From UBA6176 sp032119375 (GTDB lineage Bacteria > Verrucomicrobiota > Verrucomicrobiia > Limisphaerales > UBA9464), in NCBI GenBank assembly GCA_964430505.1, contig CAYSGH010000010.1, positions 1 through 64,000 on the forward strand: DNA of 64,000 bases. The letters are read 5' to 3'. The first letter of the stretch is position 1. Each line of letters starts with the position of its first letter. Of this stretch, positions 1 through 11,053 are shown piece after piece. A program made the position numbers and the translations under genes. The notes beneath the pieces are model-generated. The model had not been told where the DNA came from. It made no database searches and worked only from the letters and a program-made list of their open reading frames with translations.

Positions 1-35
1 CGGGTGCAGCAAGGATTTTAGGTTAACGCGTATGG

Positions 36-53
36 CCGCGTGCCCTCACGCGG
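36..53. repeat. Perfect 7-bp stem-loop, copy 1 of a dispersed hairpin
   Basis: CCGCGTG, a CCCT loop and CACGCGG form a perfect stem without a following T tract. The same stem with a 3-nt loop recurs at 22144-22160, with similar flanks (GAT after the stem, ATGCC a few bases later). It looks like a dispersed intergenic palindrome rather than a terminator. Confidence 0.4.
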
Positions 54-165
54 CGATGGCGATGCCGCTTGCCCGGTGCGCCGGGTCAGGGGACCCGGCC
101 TTCAGCCGCGTCGAGCCCACCACGACCTCACTCGCCGGGTGAGCCCTTGGGTTCCTGCCCGCGAG

Positions 166-202
166 CCCATCCTCCCGGATGGGAGGGCCCTTTTCTCGTT
201 TT
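166..202 (+). terminator. Possible rho-independent terminator entering from the left edge
   Basis: CCCATCC, loop TCCC and GGATGGG form a perfect 7-bp stem. It is followed by AGGGCCC and then TTTTCTCGTTTT, so it would end plus-strand transcription of a gene left of the window. On the minus strand, downstream of the haem-binding gene, no T run follows the hairpin. No plus-strand gene body is recognisable in 1-165, so the gene served is not seen. Confidence 0.4.
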
Positions 203-231
203 GAAATCCTCTTCGACTGCCGTTTCTAGGT

Positions 232-2577
232 TCACTCCAGCGTCTGCACAAACCGCACCAGGTCCGCCATGCGGCCTTCGTCCCACCCCTCCATCAATCC
301 CTCCGGCATCACCGACGACCCCTCCACGTAGCCCGCCCGCGCGATCTCCGTTACGGGGATCATCCGGCTCGTGCCGCCGACAAACCGGACCGTCACCGCC
401 TCGGCCGTCTCGCCGCCCATGAATCCATCCACCACCTCGCCGCCCTTCGTCTCCACCCGAAATTGGCGGAACACGCCCTCCACCGCCCGCGCCGGGTCCA
501 GCACCGACGTCAGGATGGCCTCCGTGGACCGGTTCTTGGACCCCGCCAACGACGGTGCAAAGCCCGGGTCGGTCCGCCGCACGGCATGACACACGGCGCA
601 GCTCTTCTCGAAGAGATCCCTCCCGCGGTCGAGGTTCGGGGTCTTTGCGGCTTGGATCGCCGTCGTCCAGCCACGCACCCGCTCGTCGATGCGCGCCACG
701 TCCGCCGCCGCCCGTTTCGGCTGCGTGGCCACCGTACCCGTGAAGCGGCTCGGCACCGAGGTTCGCACGATTCCCGCCCGTTGCTCATGGATCATCTGCA
801 CGAGGAGGTTCTGGAAGGCGGCCTCGTAGGTGCCGCCGGGTGCAAGGTAGCTTCGGTCCCAGCCCTTTACCGTGCGGGACAGGTCGGGTCGGGTCCGCCA
901 ACGCTCCAGCCAGGCCGCCTGATCGCCGGTCAGTTCCTTGGCCCGGTCCCGCAGCACGCGCAGCACCTCGTAGCGCACGCGGAACGTTGGCTCGTCGGAC
1001 AGTGGCTGGATCAAGGCGAACACGCGTTCCATGGGCGGCCGGAACGTGGCCAACGCACGGACTGCCTCGTGCCGGACGTCCGCGCTCCTTGCCTGGATCA
1101 ATCCTGCGCACAACGCCTCGTCCCAGGTTCCCAACCCCTCCAGGCACCACCACGCATGGATGCGCACGTCGTCGGGGCGCGACGCGTCCCCCGCGATGCG
1201 TCGGAGGGTCGGGGCGAGCGAACGCGCCTGGCGCGCCACCACCTGATGCCACGCCGCCCGCATCTCCCACGTGCCGGGGGCCTGCAAGTGCCGGATCAGC
1301 GCCCGGTCCCGCGCCGCCGCAACATCCGGCACGTCGCGCCGCTTCATCCCTTGGTGCCGCACCCGCCAAATCCGCCCGCGCGTCTTGTCCCGCGCCGGGT
1401 GATCCCGCGCGATCTCGTTGTGGGAAATGATCCGGTTGTACCAGTCCACGATGTACAGGCAGCCATCCGGCCCGAACCGAACCGCGATCGGCCGGAAGAA
1501 CTCGTCGTCGGTGGCCACCAGGTCGGGCCGTTGCTCGAACCGATGCACGCCGTCGGCCCCCAGCGTTGCCGCCACCGCGTTGATGCGGCGCGTGATGGGG
1601 TTGGCCACGAAGAACAACCCATGCCACGGCGCCGGGAACGAACCCTCCCGGTCGTCGCTCAACGCCAACCCCGAGAAGCCCGTGCCCCCCAGGTTCAGGT
1701 TCGGCGTCGTCGGGGGATGGTACGGCGAGTCCGGGTGCACGCGCCGCTCGATGAAGCTGGGGTACGTCGTGTCCTCCTCGAAGGGCACCACCGCATACCC
1801 AAAGTCGTTCGCCTCGTGAAAGAACACCCGCCCGCCGCGGTCCTGCACCCACGACCAGATGTTGTTCAGCCCCGTCCCGATCACCCGCAGGTCCGACCCG
1901 TCGGGCCGGAACCGCGCCACGACCGTCCGGTCAAAGTGGACGCGCGCCCCCGTGGCGGTGACGGCCGTCCCGTTGTTCAGGACGCCCTGCGAGAAGGCGA
2001 TCCAGCCTCCCGGCAGCCACTCCAGTTGGTGCGGCATCGTGTGCGTGTCCTGGGTTCCAAACCCCTTCAGCAACACCGTCCGCGCGTCCGCACGGCCGTC
2101 GCCGTCTCGGTCGTCGAGGAACACGATCTCCGGCCCGTGAGCAACCACCGCCCCCCGGCCCCGGGGCAACACGCTCATCGGCAACACCAACCCGTCCGCA
2201 AACACCCGCGCCCGGTGCGGCCCCGGCCGGTGCGGGGCGTCGATCACCACCACGCGGTCTCGGCCCGGCTGATCCCACGCCTGCGGGTCGTTGTCCCGCG
2301 GGTACTCCGTCGCCGTGACCGACCACAGCCTCCCGGCGTCGTCGAATGCGACCGTCACGGGCTTGGGCAGGCCGGTCTCCTCGCTGGCGACCAGCTCGAT
2401 GACGAAGCCCTCGGGCAGCGCAAACGACCGGCGTTGCTCCTCCGGCGTCCGGGGTTCTGCCGCCGCGTTGTTGCCCTTCTTCAACTCTTCCCCGCGCGCC
2501 GCCCCGGCCGTGGCTAGAGCCACGACCGCCGCCGCCATCCACGCCACGTCCCGCGACCAAGCCCAGGAGGGATTCAT
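232..2577 (-). CDS. PVC-type haem-binding dehydrogenase (beta-propeller + HEAT + cytochrome c)
   Basis: Predicted secreted protein of 781 residues from ATG 2577; a TTG 36 bases upstream is possible, but the signal peptide (hydrophobic residues about 10-28) starts best at 2577. Residues about 50-400 resemble the membrane-bound dehydrogenase/propeller domain of planctomycete-verrucomicrobial proteins (TIGR02604 type), with the stretches TVAFDDAGRLW and RFGPDGCLYIVDWYN. A helical HEAT-like part follows (about 440-560). The C-terminal 130 residues are a cytochrome c domain of the putative haem-binding type, with the haem motif CAVCH and a distal MPEGLMEGW segment likely holding the axial Met. It probably oxidises a sugar or polyol in the periplasm and passes electrons to the haem; the substrate cannot be read from sequence. 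Divergent from the aldolase/dehydrogenase gene across a long shared upstream region. Confidence 0.85.
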   Translation of the reverse strand: MNPSWAWSRDVAWMAAAVVALATAGAARGEELKKGNNAAAEPRTPEEQRRSFALPEGFVIELVASEETGLPKPVTVAFDDAGRLWSVTATEYPRDNDPQAWDQPGRDRVVVIDAPHRPGPHRARVFADGLVLPMSVLPRGRGAVVAHGPEIVFLDDRDGDGRADARTVLLKGFGTQDTHTMPHQLEWLPGGWIAFSQGVLNNGTAVTATGARVHFDRTVVARFRPDGSDLRVIGTGLNNIWSWVQDRGGRVFFHEANDFGYAVVPFEEDTTYPSFIERRVHPDSPYHPPTTPNLNLGGTGFSGLALSDDREGSFPAPWHGLFFVANPITRRINAVAATLGADGVHRFEQRPDLVATDDEFFRPIAVRFGPDGCLYIVDWYNRIISHNEIARDHPARDKTRGRIWRVRHQGMKRRDVPDVAAARDRALIRHLQAPGTWEMRAAWHQVVARQARSLAPTLRRIAGDASRPDDVRIHAWWCLEGLGTWDEALCAGLIQARSADVRHEAVRALATFRPPMERVFALIQPLSDEPTFRVRYEVLRVLRDRAKELTGDQAAWLERWRTRPDLSRTVKGWDRSYLAPGGTYEAAFQNLLVQMIHEQRAGIVRTSVPSRFTGTVATQPKRAAADVARIDERVRGWTTAIQAAKTPNLDRGRDLFEKSCAVCHAVRRTDPGFAPSLAGSKNRSTEAILTSVLDPARAVEGVFRQFRVETKGGEVVDGFMGGETAEAVTVRFVGGTSRMIPVTEIARAGYVEGSSVMPEGLMEGWDEGRMADLVRFVQTLE

Positions 2578-3336
2578 CCGGAAAGGGGAACCAGCCGGGG
2601 TTGCCGGAGTCAACCGGCGCGCCCTGATGTCGTGCGCCGCAAGCCCGCATCGGCACGGTGATGCAACGATCGGCGTGCATGGAAAAAGCTGCCGACTGGA
2701 TGCCCCACGAGGGTGCCAGCCCTCGGTTGCGACCCGCTCCCCGAGGAGGCGAAGGCCGCCATGCCGCGACCTCGCCCGCTCCTGGCTCGGATGCCTTGGA
2801 CTCCGGCGGGGTCAGCCAGGACCGCGCAACGGCAAGGGAGTCTCTCCTCGCGAGGGCCAGGACCCGGCCACGGTTCCGCGAGCCTCCGTGCACGCTCCGT
2901 CGCAAGCCCACGTCTGGCCGGGCCAATGATTTTCCCGCCGCGACGGTGCCGGTCGTGGCCGTGGCCGTGCCTGTTGCCGCCTTGGGCCGCATGGAGGGTG
3001 GGATGGGCACGCCATGTGACACCCCACCGCCTGGTCGTCGTCGTCGGCCGAACCTTCCGTCTGGTTGGATGAGGCCGACGGCCAGGGAAGGGGAAGAGGA
3101 AGGGGAAGGGGAAGGGGAAGGGGTGGCTGCGGCGGGTTGAACGCCGCCGTCCCATGCCGCATCCGGGCTCGGGGGCCGGTCCGGTTGCGTGCGCAGCACG
3201 GTGCGTCTCCGGCGGTCCGGAAAATCATCGTTGCCGTCCGGGAGCGCGGGTGGCGAAGGTCGTGCCCGGCGCGCCGGATTCTTCGTTCCTCGGGATGGCG
3301 GGACGGCGCGCCTTTTCTTCACGTTACACGACGAAC
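2578..3336. other. Long divergent intergenic region
   Basis: About 760 bases between the haem-binding gene (minus) and the aldolase/dehydrogenase gene (plus). Long open frames exist on both strands but look like GC-rich shadows: low-complexity translations, and no frame preferred. It holds a small perfect hairpin (CGAGGG/CCCTCG, 2708-2725), a GTGGCC-rich stretch near 2955-2970 and a GGGGAA tract at 3086-3123. No promoter is identified with confidence. Confidence 0.5.
3086..3123 (+). repeat. GGGGAA purine tract
   Basis: A run of about six GGGGAA/GGAA units on the plus strand gives at least four G runs of four bases spaced by AA. This pattern can form a G-quadruplex or triplex. It lies about 210 bases before the aldolase/dehydrogenase start. 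Confidence 0.6.
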
Positions 3337-5562
<2,226 letters not shown>

Positions 5563-5570
5563 GGCCTGCC

Positions 5571-6050
5571 ATGTACGGGACGGGGCGTGGCGGCAGGGCA
5601 GAACGCGGCGCAGGCCGGGTGGCATGGGCCGTCTTGGCGGCCGGCGCGCTGGCGGCGACAGGCTGTCGTTCGTTCGAGAAGGACTGGAAGGCTGCCCGGA
5701 CCGGCGATGGGATGCCAGCAGACCCCAGGGAAGTGGCCGGGGCGTGGGCGGGCACGTGGCAAAACACGAACAACACGCACGGCGGCCCGTTGCGGGCGGT
5801 GTTGTGGCGCGAGGACGACGGCCGGTACCGGGCGCGCTTCCATGCGGGCTGGGGCACGCGTTCCGGGAGTTTCTCGACGCGGTTGGAGGGCGGGTGGACG
5901 AACGGCGTGTTCGTGTTCTCCGGCACAAGGCGCGTGTTCGGGGTGCCCATCCGCACGGCCGGCCACGTCGATGCGCGGCGGCTGGAGTCGGGATACGACA
6001 GCCCGTTCGACCGGGGAACATTCACGCTGGGGCGTCCGGCGGCGGATTGA
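5571..6050 (+). CDS. Small predicted lipoprotein
   Basis: 159 residues. The N-terminus has arginines, a hydrophobic stretch (AWAVLAAGALAATGC) and a lipobox-like AATGC, which predicts lipid anchoring at Cys about residue 32. The mature part is a small soluble domain with WAGTWQN and RYRARFHAGW stretches, suggestive of a beta-barrel fold; I do not recognise a named family. Starts 8 bases after the aldolase/dehydrogenase stop, so probably co-transcribed. A longer in-frame extension back into the upstream gene is rejected because the signal peptide fixes the start at 5571. Confidence 0.65.
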   Translation: MYGTGRGGRAERGAGRVAWAVLAAGALAATGCRSFEKDWKAARTGDGMPADPREVAGAWAGTWQNTNNTHGGPLRAVLWREDDGRYRARFHAGWGTRSGSFSTRLEGGWTNGVFVFSGTRRVFGVPIRTAGHVDARRLESGYDSPFDRGTFTLGRPAAD

Positions 6051-6083
6051 TTCCTTGCCGGGGCTTGGGAAGGGTCGGGGCGA

Positions 6084-7328
6084 TTGGAACTTTCCCCCTA
6101 CATGGCGGGCGCGCTGTTCGTGGCGGCGGCGCTGGCGAGCTTCGTCTTTGCCTTGGCCGAGACGGCCATGTTTTCGCTGGGCCTGTGGCGGGCGCGTCGG
6201 CTGGCAAACTCGGACCCCGTGCGGGGCGCGGCCGTGGTGCGGTTGCTGGAGGACTCGTCGGGGCTGCTCGCGATCCTGGTGCTGGGGAACTCGACGGCGA
6301 ACGCCTTGCTGGTGGCGCTGGCGTTGGTGACGTCGAGCGCCGGCGGCTGGCCGGTGGTGGTGTCGGGAATCGTGGTGCTGGCGGTGACCTTGTTCCTGTG
6401 CGAGGTGACGCCGAAGGCGCTGGGGGTGCGGCAACCGGACGCGTGGGCGCTGCGGCTGGCGCGCCCGTTGGAAGGGTTGGTGCGGTTGACGGGTCCGCTG
6501 CAACGGCTTGCGCAGCGGGTGGTGGATGGCGTGCTGGGCGTGGTGATCCCGAGGGCAGCGAAGGCGAAGGCGGGGCTGTCCGACGACGAGTATGCGGAGT
6601 TGCTGGAGCTGGCACACCAGCAAGGGACGCTCGGGGACTCGGAGAAGGAGATCCTCGTGCAGGTCCTCGGGCTCGACCAGCGGACGGCGCGGGACGTGCT
6701 GCGGCCGCGCCGGGAGGTCCTGATGCTGCGCGACGACGCGTCGCTGGCGGAGATGCTTGCGACGGCGCGGCGGGCGGGCTTCCAGCGCATCCCGTTGTAC
6801 AGCGACACGCCGGACACGGTCGTGGGCGTGCTGAACACGCGGACATTGCTCCTGGCCCCGGACTTGGACTTGTCGGAGGCGATTGAGTTCCCGTCGTTTG
6901 TCCCGGAGAGCATGAACCTGCTGCAACTGCTGGAGGCGTTGCAGCGCCAGGGGCGCGGGATGGCGGTGGTGGTGGACGAGTTTGGCGGCGTGGCGGGCGT
7001 GGTGACGTTGCAGGACATCCTGGCGTTGGTGGTGGGGCCGATTCGCGGCGAGGGCGAGGCCCCGGGATTTGTGAGCGAGCGCCTCGGGCCGGGGCGCTGG
7101 CGCGTGGCGGGCACCATGCGGCTGGAGGACCTGCGGCGCGAACTGCCCCAGTTGGGCGAGGTGGAGGACGTGGACACCGTCGGCGGCCTGGTGGTGAAGC
7201 TGGCCGAGGTGGTGCCGGCGACGGGGACGTCGTGGATGTTCCGTGGGCTGCGGCTGACGGTGCGTGAGGCGGACGAGCGCCGGGTGCGCGAGGTGGTGGT
7301 GGAGGCGATGAAGGAGGGCGGGGCATGA
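6084..7328 (+). CDS. CNNM/CBS transporter-associated protein (CorC/HlyC family), paralogue 1
   Basis: 414 residues from TTG 6084 (an ATG at 6102 would remove six residues). Order: DUF21/CNNM membrane domain with several hydrophobic helices (about 1-180), a CBS pair (about 205-325) and a C-terminal CorC_HlyC domain (about 335-410). The segments NSTANALLVAL and LFLCEVTPKALGVR are typical of DUF21. The family is linked to magnesium/cobalt efflux or tolerance; the annotation 'haemolysin' is historical. First of three consecutive paralogues; its stop overlaps the next start by four bases (7325-7328), indicating translational coupling. Confidence 0.85.
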   Translation: MELSPYMAGALFVAAALASFVFALAETAMFSLGLWRARRLANSDPVRGAAVVRLLEDSSGLLAILVLGNSTANALLVALALVTSSAGGWPVVVSGIVVLAVTLFLCEVTPKALGVRQPDAWALRLARPLEGLVRLTGPLQRLAQRVVDGVLGVVIPRAAKAKAGLSDDEYAELLELAHQQGTLGDSEKEILVQVLGLDQRTARDVLRPRREVLMLRDDASLAEMLATARRAGFQRIPLYSDTPDTVVGVLNTRTLLLAPDLDLSEAIEFPSFVPESMNLLQLLEALQRQGRGMAVVVDEFGGVAGVVTLQDILALVVGPIRGEGEAPGFVSERLGPGRWRVAGTMRLEDLRRELPQLGEVEDVDTVGGLVVKLAEVVPATGTSWMFRGLRLTVREADERRVREVVVEAMKEGGA

Positions 7329-8314
7329 GCGGCGACTGGCAATGGGCGGTGTTGGGGGGCGCGCTGGCCGTGTCGTCCTTCCTGTCCGGGATGGAGGCGG
7401 GCGTCCATGCGCTGAGCCCGCTGCGGATCCGGGCGTGGGTGCGGGCGGGGCGTCCCGGGGCGATGGCGTTGCAGGGCTACCTGGCGAGGCCGGAGAACTT
7501 CCTGTGGACGATCCTGGTGGGGAACACGCTGTCGAACCTGGTGGCGACGGGCTTGCTGGTGGCGTGGTTGCAGGGGCGGCTGGCGGGACATCCCGGATGG
7601 TTCTGGGCGAGCTTCGCCGCCGTGTGCCTCGTGTTGTACGTGGCGGGCGACCTGTTGCCGAAGACGTTGTTCCGGCGGTTTCCGGACCGCCTGTGCCTGG
7701 CGTTGGTGCCGGTGTTCCGCGGGGTGCACCTCGCGCTGGCCCCGCTCGTGGCGTTGACGGAGCGGTTCGCGCGCGGGCTGCTGCGCGTCACGCGCGGCTC
7801 GGCGTACACGGGCCGGCTGTTCGGCAACCGGGACGAATTCCGCGCCTTGATGCAGGAGCAGGGCGGGTCGTTGTCGCGCACGGAGCAGACGGTGATCAAC
7901 CGGGTGCTGGACCTGCAGAACGCCACGCTCGCGCGCCTGACGCGACCGATGGACGCGGCGGTCACGGTGGAGTCCGGGACCGCCATCGGCGACGTGCTGC
8001 GGCTGTGCCGGGAACGCAACGTGTCGCGCGTGCCCGTGTGGCGCGGGGAGGCCGGGCGACGGCGCATCGTGGGCATCGTCCGGTTGTCGGACATGGTGTG
8101 CCGCGAGGCGGGCGCGACCGGGCGGGCGGAGGATCACCTGAGGCCGGCGTTGTTCCTGTCCGACTCGATGCGCGTGGAGGAGGCGTTGCGGCGGCTGCAA
8201 CGGGGCGGCGAGCCCTTCGCCGTGGTGCTGGGACCGGACGGGCTGGAGCGCGGCATCGTCACGTTGTGGGACGTCCTGCGCGCGATGTTCGGCCAGGGGG
8301 AGGCCTCGCCGTGA
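7325..8314 (+). CDS. CNNM/CBS protein, paralogue 2, lacking the CorC_HlyC domain
   Basis: 329 residues. DUF21 membrane part (about 1-185, with VGNTLSNLVATG and GDLLPKTLFRRFP) and a CBS pair (about 205-325). It ends right after the second CBS (LERGIVTLWDVL), with no room for the ~80-residue CorC_HlyC domain present in both neighbours. Overlaps the preceding gene by ATGA and the next by GTGA (8311-8314), so the three are translated together. The missing domain is a clean architectural end, not a frameshift: the stop sits at the next gene's start. It may form hetero-oligomers with its neighbours (inference). Confidence 0.83.
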   Translation: MSGDWQWAVLGGALAVSSFLSGMEAGVHALSPLRIRAWVRAGRPGAMALQGYLARPENFLWTILVGNTLSNLVATGLLVAWLQGRLAGHPGWFWASFAAVCLVLYVAGDLLPKTLFRRFPDRLCLALVPVFRGVHLALAPLVALTERFARGLLRVTRGSAYTGRLFGNRDEFRALMQEQGGSLSRTEQTVINRVLDLQNATLARLTRPMDAAVTVESGTAIGDVLRLCRERNVSRVPVWRGEAGRRRIVGIVRLSDMVCREAGATGRAEDHLRPALFLSDSMRVEEALRRLQRGGEPFAVVLGPDGLERGIVTLWDVLRAMFGQGEASP

Positions 8315-9630
8315 CGGACCCGTGGGACATCCTGTGGAAGCTGGCGTCGGTGCTGGCGTTGGTGGGGTTGAACGGCTTCTTCGTGGCGGCGGAGTTCGCG
8401 CTGGTGAAGATCCGGGACACGCAGCTCGCGCCGCTGGCGGACCGTGGCAGCCGGCGCGCGCGTCTGGCCCGGCACATCGTGGGGCACCTGGACCCGTACC
8501 TGTCGGCGTGCCAGCTCGGCATCACGCTGGCGAGCCTGGGGCTGGGCTGGATCGGAGAGCCGGCGTTCGCGGCGATGCTGGAGCCGTTGATGGCATGGGC
8601 GGGCGTGGGATCCGAGCGGGCGCGCCACGCGGTGTCCTTCGTCGTGGGCTATTCGCTCATCACCTTCCTGCACATCGTCGTGGGCGAGCAGGCCCCGAAG
8701 TTCATCGCCATCAAGCGGCCGTTGCCCACGTCGCTGTGGTCCACGTTCCCGTTGCAGGCCTTCTACTGGATGTCGTACCCGGCCATCTGGTTCCTCAACG
8801 TGGCCTCGCTTCGTGTGCTGGCATGGCTGGGGATTCATGCGAGCGGCGGGCACGAGGGCGAGCACTCCGAGGAGGAGCTGCGACTCATGCTGGCCGCGCG
8901 CGGCACCGCCGACGGCGAGTCCGGGCTTGCGCGCGACCTGGTGTTGAACGCGTTCGACCTCAAGCGCCGTGTGGTGCGCGAGGTGATGACGCCCCGGCGG
9001 GACGTCGTGGTGCTGAACGACCGGCACCCCATGCAGGACTTGCTGCGGGTGGCGGAGCGGACGCGCTACTCGCGGTTCCCGCTGGCGGAGGACGGCGACG
9101 TGGACCGCACGCGCGGCGTGGTGCACTTCAAGGACCTGGTGGCGGCGCGGGACCGGGCGCGGACGGGGCTGGACCTGGTGCCGTTGGCGCGGCCGTTGCT
9201 CTACGTCCCCCCGACGGCCCGGCTCGAGACGTTGCTTCGGTTGTTCCTGGACCGGAAGTCGCACCTGGCGGTGGTGGTGGACGAGTTCGGCGGGACGCTG
9301 GGGCTGGTGACGCTGGAAAACGTGTTGGAGGAGCTCGTGGGGCAGATCCAGGACGAGTTCGACCACGAGAAGCCCCGCATGTCGCGGCGCTCGGACGGTT
9401 CGTGGGATCTCGAGGGGACGCTGCCGTTGTTTGAGTTGTCGGAGCTGGTGGGCGAGGCGGTGGAGGGCACGGACGTGACGACGGTGGGCGGGTGGATCAC
9501 GCAGCAACTGGGCGGGTTCCCGAGGCGCGGCGGGCGCGTGGAGGTGGCCGGGCACGAGTTGGTGGTGGAGGACCTGGACGGGATGCGCGTGGCCCGGGTG
9601 ACCTTGCGCAGGCTGGACGCGAAGCCGTAG
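8311..9630 (+). CDS. CNNM/CBS transporter-associated protein (CorC/HlyC family), paralogue 3
   Basis: 439 residues from GTG 8311, coupled to the preceding gene by a four-base overlap. Typical full-length member: DUF21 domain (about 1-200, NGFFVAAEFALVKIR and VVGEQAPKFIAIKRP), CBS pair (about 215-340, EVMTPRRDVVVL and VVDEFGGTLGLVTLENV) and CorC_HlyC (about 350-435). The N-terminus matches the family's usual start closely, supporting GTG 8311. The frame is open far upstream inside paralogue 2 but that part is a shadow. Likely inner-membrane divalent cation transporter or its regulator. Convergent with the recombinase gene, 22 bases apart. Confidence 0.88.
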   Translation: MTDPWDILWKLASVLALVGLNGFFVAAEFALVKIRDTQLAPLADRGSRRARLARHIVGHLDPYLSACQLGITLASLGLGWIGEPAFAAMLEPLMAWAGVGSERARHAVSFVVGYSLITFLHIVVGEQAPKFIAIKRPLPTSLWSTFPLQAFYWMSYPAIWFLNVASLRVLAWLGIHASGGHEGEHSEEELRLMLAARGTADGESGLARDLVLNAFDLKRRVVREVMTPRRDVVVLNDRHPMQDLLRVAERTRYSRFPLAEDGDVDRTRGVVHFKDLVAARDRARTGLDLVPLARPLLYVPPTARLETLLRLFLDRKSHLAVVVDEFGGTLGLVTLENVLEELVGQIQDEFDHEKPRMSRRSDGSWDLEGTLPLFELSELVGEAVEGTDVTTVGGWITQQLGGFPRRGGRVEVAGHELVVEDLDGMRVARVTLRRLDAKP

Positions 9631-9652
9631 GGGCGGCGGGCCCTGGCACGGG

Positions 9653-10603
9653 TCAGGCCCGGGGATGGGCGGCGTCGTACACGGCCTTCAAGCGGGCGGC
9701 GGTCACGTGGGTGTACACCTCGGTGGTCTGGAGCCGGGCGTGCCCCAGCAATTCCTGCACGGAACGAAGGTCCGCGCCGTGATCCAGCAAGTGCGTGGCG
9801 AAGCTGTGCCGGAGCTTGTGGGGCGTGAGGTTGGGATCGAGGCCGGCGGCGGCAAGGTACCGCTTGAGACGCCGTTGAATCTCGCCGGGCACCACGGCCT
9901 TGGACGCGCCCGGCGTGGCCAGGAAGGCCGGGCTCGCAGGATCGCGCGGGTGCCGGGCTTCCGTCCAATAGCGCTCCAACGCATGGATCGCGGGCCCGCC
10001 CACGGGCACCTCGCGTTCCTTGTTGCCCTTCCCGAGGACGCGCACGCGGGCTCCGGCGATGTCCACGCCCGCAACCTTCAGGCCGCAGGCCTCGCTGATC
10101 CGGAGGCCGCACGAGTACAGGAGCTCCAACACGGCGGCGTCACGCAACAGGGCCGCCTCCGCGGTGCGCATGGCCTCGTCGGGCTTCGCGGAGGATGCGC
10201 GGAGCCGCTCCCATTCCAGGAGAGGGGCCGCCAGGAGCCGGGGCATGTCGGTCTCGGGAACAAACCGGGGAAGGCCCCGTCGAACGCGCGGCAGGCGCAG
10301 GCCGCGCACGGGGCTGGAGGCAACGAGCCCTTCGCGAACAAGCCAACGATAGAACGTCCGCAGGGCGCTGAAATGGAGCGCAAGGGTCGCGGGCTCCAGA
10401 TCGCGCCGGCCGAGGTGGCGGAGGAACAGGCGTAGGTGTTCTCGCTGGATGGACGGCCACGAAGGGGGCTTGCCATGCATCCCTTGGTGCCACGCGGCGA
10501 ACTCCCGCAGCGAGTGGGAGTAGTTGCGGGCCGTGCGGGGCGAGCATCCGCAACCGGCCGAGAGATGGGCCATGAAGCGCGGGACGATGGCGTCGGGCTC
10601 CAT
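9653..10603 (-). CDS. xerC: Tyrosine recombinase, XerC type
   Basis: 316 residues: SAM-like core-binding N-domain (about 1-95) and catalytic domain (about 110-310). The catalytic set is complete: Arg168 (CGLRISE), Lys192 (GKGNKER), His262 and Arg265 (HKLRHSFATH), His288 (LGHARLQTT) and nucleophile Tyr297 (VYTHV). Length and motifs fit chromosomal XerC, which resolves chromosome dimers at dif, rather than a phage integrase; no att repeats or phage genes are nearby. It lies 21 bases after a DUF3568-like lipoprotein gene on the same strand. XerC versus XerD cannot be settled without the partner gene. Confidence 0.85.
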   Translation of the reverse strand: MEPDAIVPRFMAHLSAGCGCSPRTARNYSHSLREFAAWHQGMHGKPPSWPSIQREHLRLFLRHLGRRDLEPATLALHFSALRTFYRWLVREGLVASSPVRGLRLPRVRRGLPRFVPETDMPRLLAAPLLEWERLRASSAKPDEAMRTAEAALLRDAAVLELLYSCGLRISEACGLKVAGVDIAGARVRVLGKGNKEREVPVGGPAIHALERYWTEARHPRDPASPAFLATPGASKAVVPGEIQRRLKRYLAAAGLDPNLTPHKLRHSFATHLLDHGADLRSVQELLGHARLQTTEVYTHVTAARLKAVYDAAHPRA

Positions 10604-10624
10604 GGCTCCGGACGGCCCGGGGGG

Positions 10625-11020
10625 CTAGCGGAGGCGCAGGGCGATCTGCTTGTCGATCTCGGCGGCGAGGTCCACGTCACCGATGCCGCCGGTCTTGCGG
10701 GCCTGCACGAGCACGCGCGTGATGCGCGGCTCGACCTCGTCCACGCTCACCCACAATGAACGACCGTTGACGCGCCCGGTCAGCGTCTGGGCGGAGCCCT
10801 CGGCCTTGGTGGAAGCCACCTCGGCGATGAGCGCCCCATTGTAGGCCAAGGTGGCCTTGGCGGCTTGGAAGACTTGCGCAACAGGCCTCTCGTAACGGCT
10901 CTCGATGGTGTCCTTCGAGAAGGGCACGCCCGCCCGGTAGCCACCCTCCTGGGTCTTGTAACAGCCCGCGCCGCCCATGGCAGCCATGGCGATCAGGACG
11001 ACGGCAAGAACGTTCTTCAT
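10625..11020 (-). CDS. DUF3568-like small lipoprotein
   Basis: 131 residues from ATG 11020 (an ATG five codons upstream, at 11035, is possible). Signal peptide MKNVLAVVLIAMAAMGGAGC ends in a lipobox cysteine, so a lipid-anchored protein. The mature part (VFQAAKATL, RVNGRSLWVSVDEVE, KTGGIGDVDLAAEIDKQI) fits the small DUF3568-type family, whose function is unknown. A Shine-Dalgarno-like GGAG lies about 10 bases before ATG 11020. Same strand as xerC and the clamp-like hypothetical upstream; spacing of 21 and 33 bases suggests one transcript. Confidence 0.7.
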   Translation of the reverse strand: MKNVLAVVLIAMAAMGGAGCYKTQEGGYRAGVPFSKDTIESRYERPVAQVFQAAKATLAYNGALIAEVASTKAEGSAQTLTGRVNGRSLWVSVDEVEPRITRVLVQARKTGGIGDVDLAAEIDKQIALRLR

Positions 11021-11053
11021 GGGCAAAAACTCCAACCGGAAGCCGCGCCAGCG

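Noticed and set aside
9637..9658. Imperfect hairpin between the CNNM gene and xerC
   Set aside because: Six-base CGGGCC/GGCCCG match with no T tract in a very GC-rich gap is expected by chance.
9653..10603. XerC-type recombinase as integrase of a mobile element
   Set aside because: Length and motifs fit chromosomal Xer proteins; no flanking repeats, tRNA or phage genes are seen nearby.
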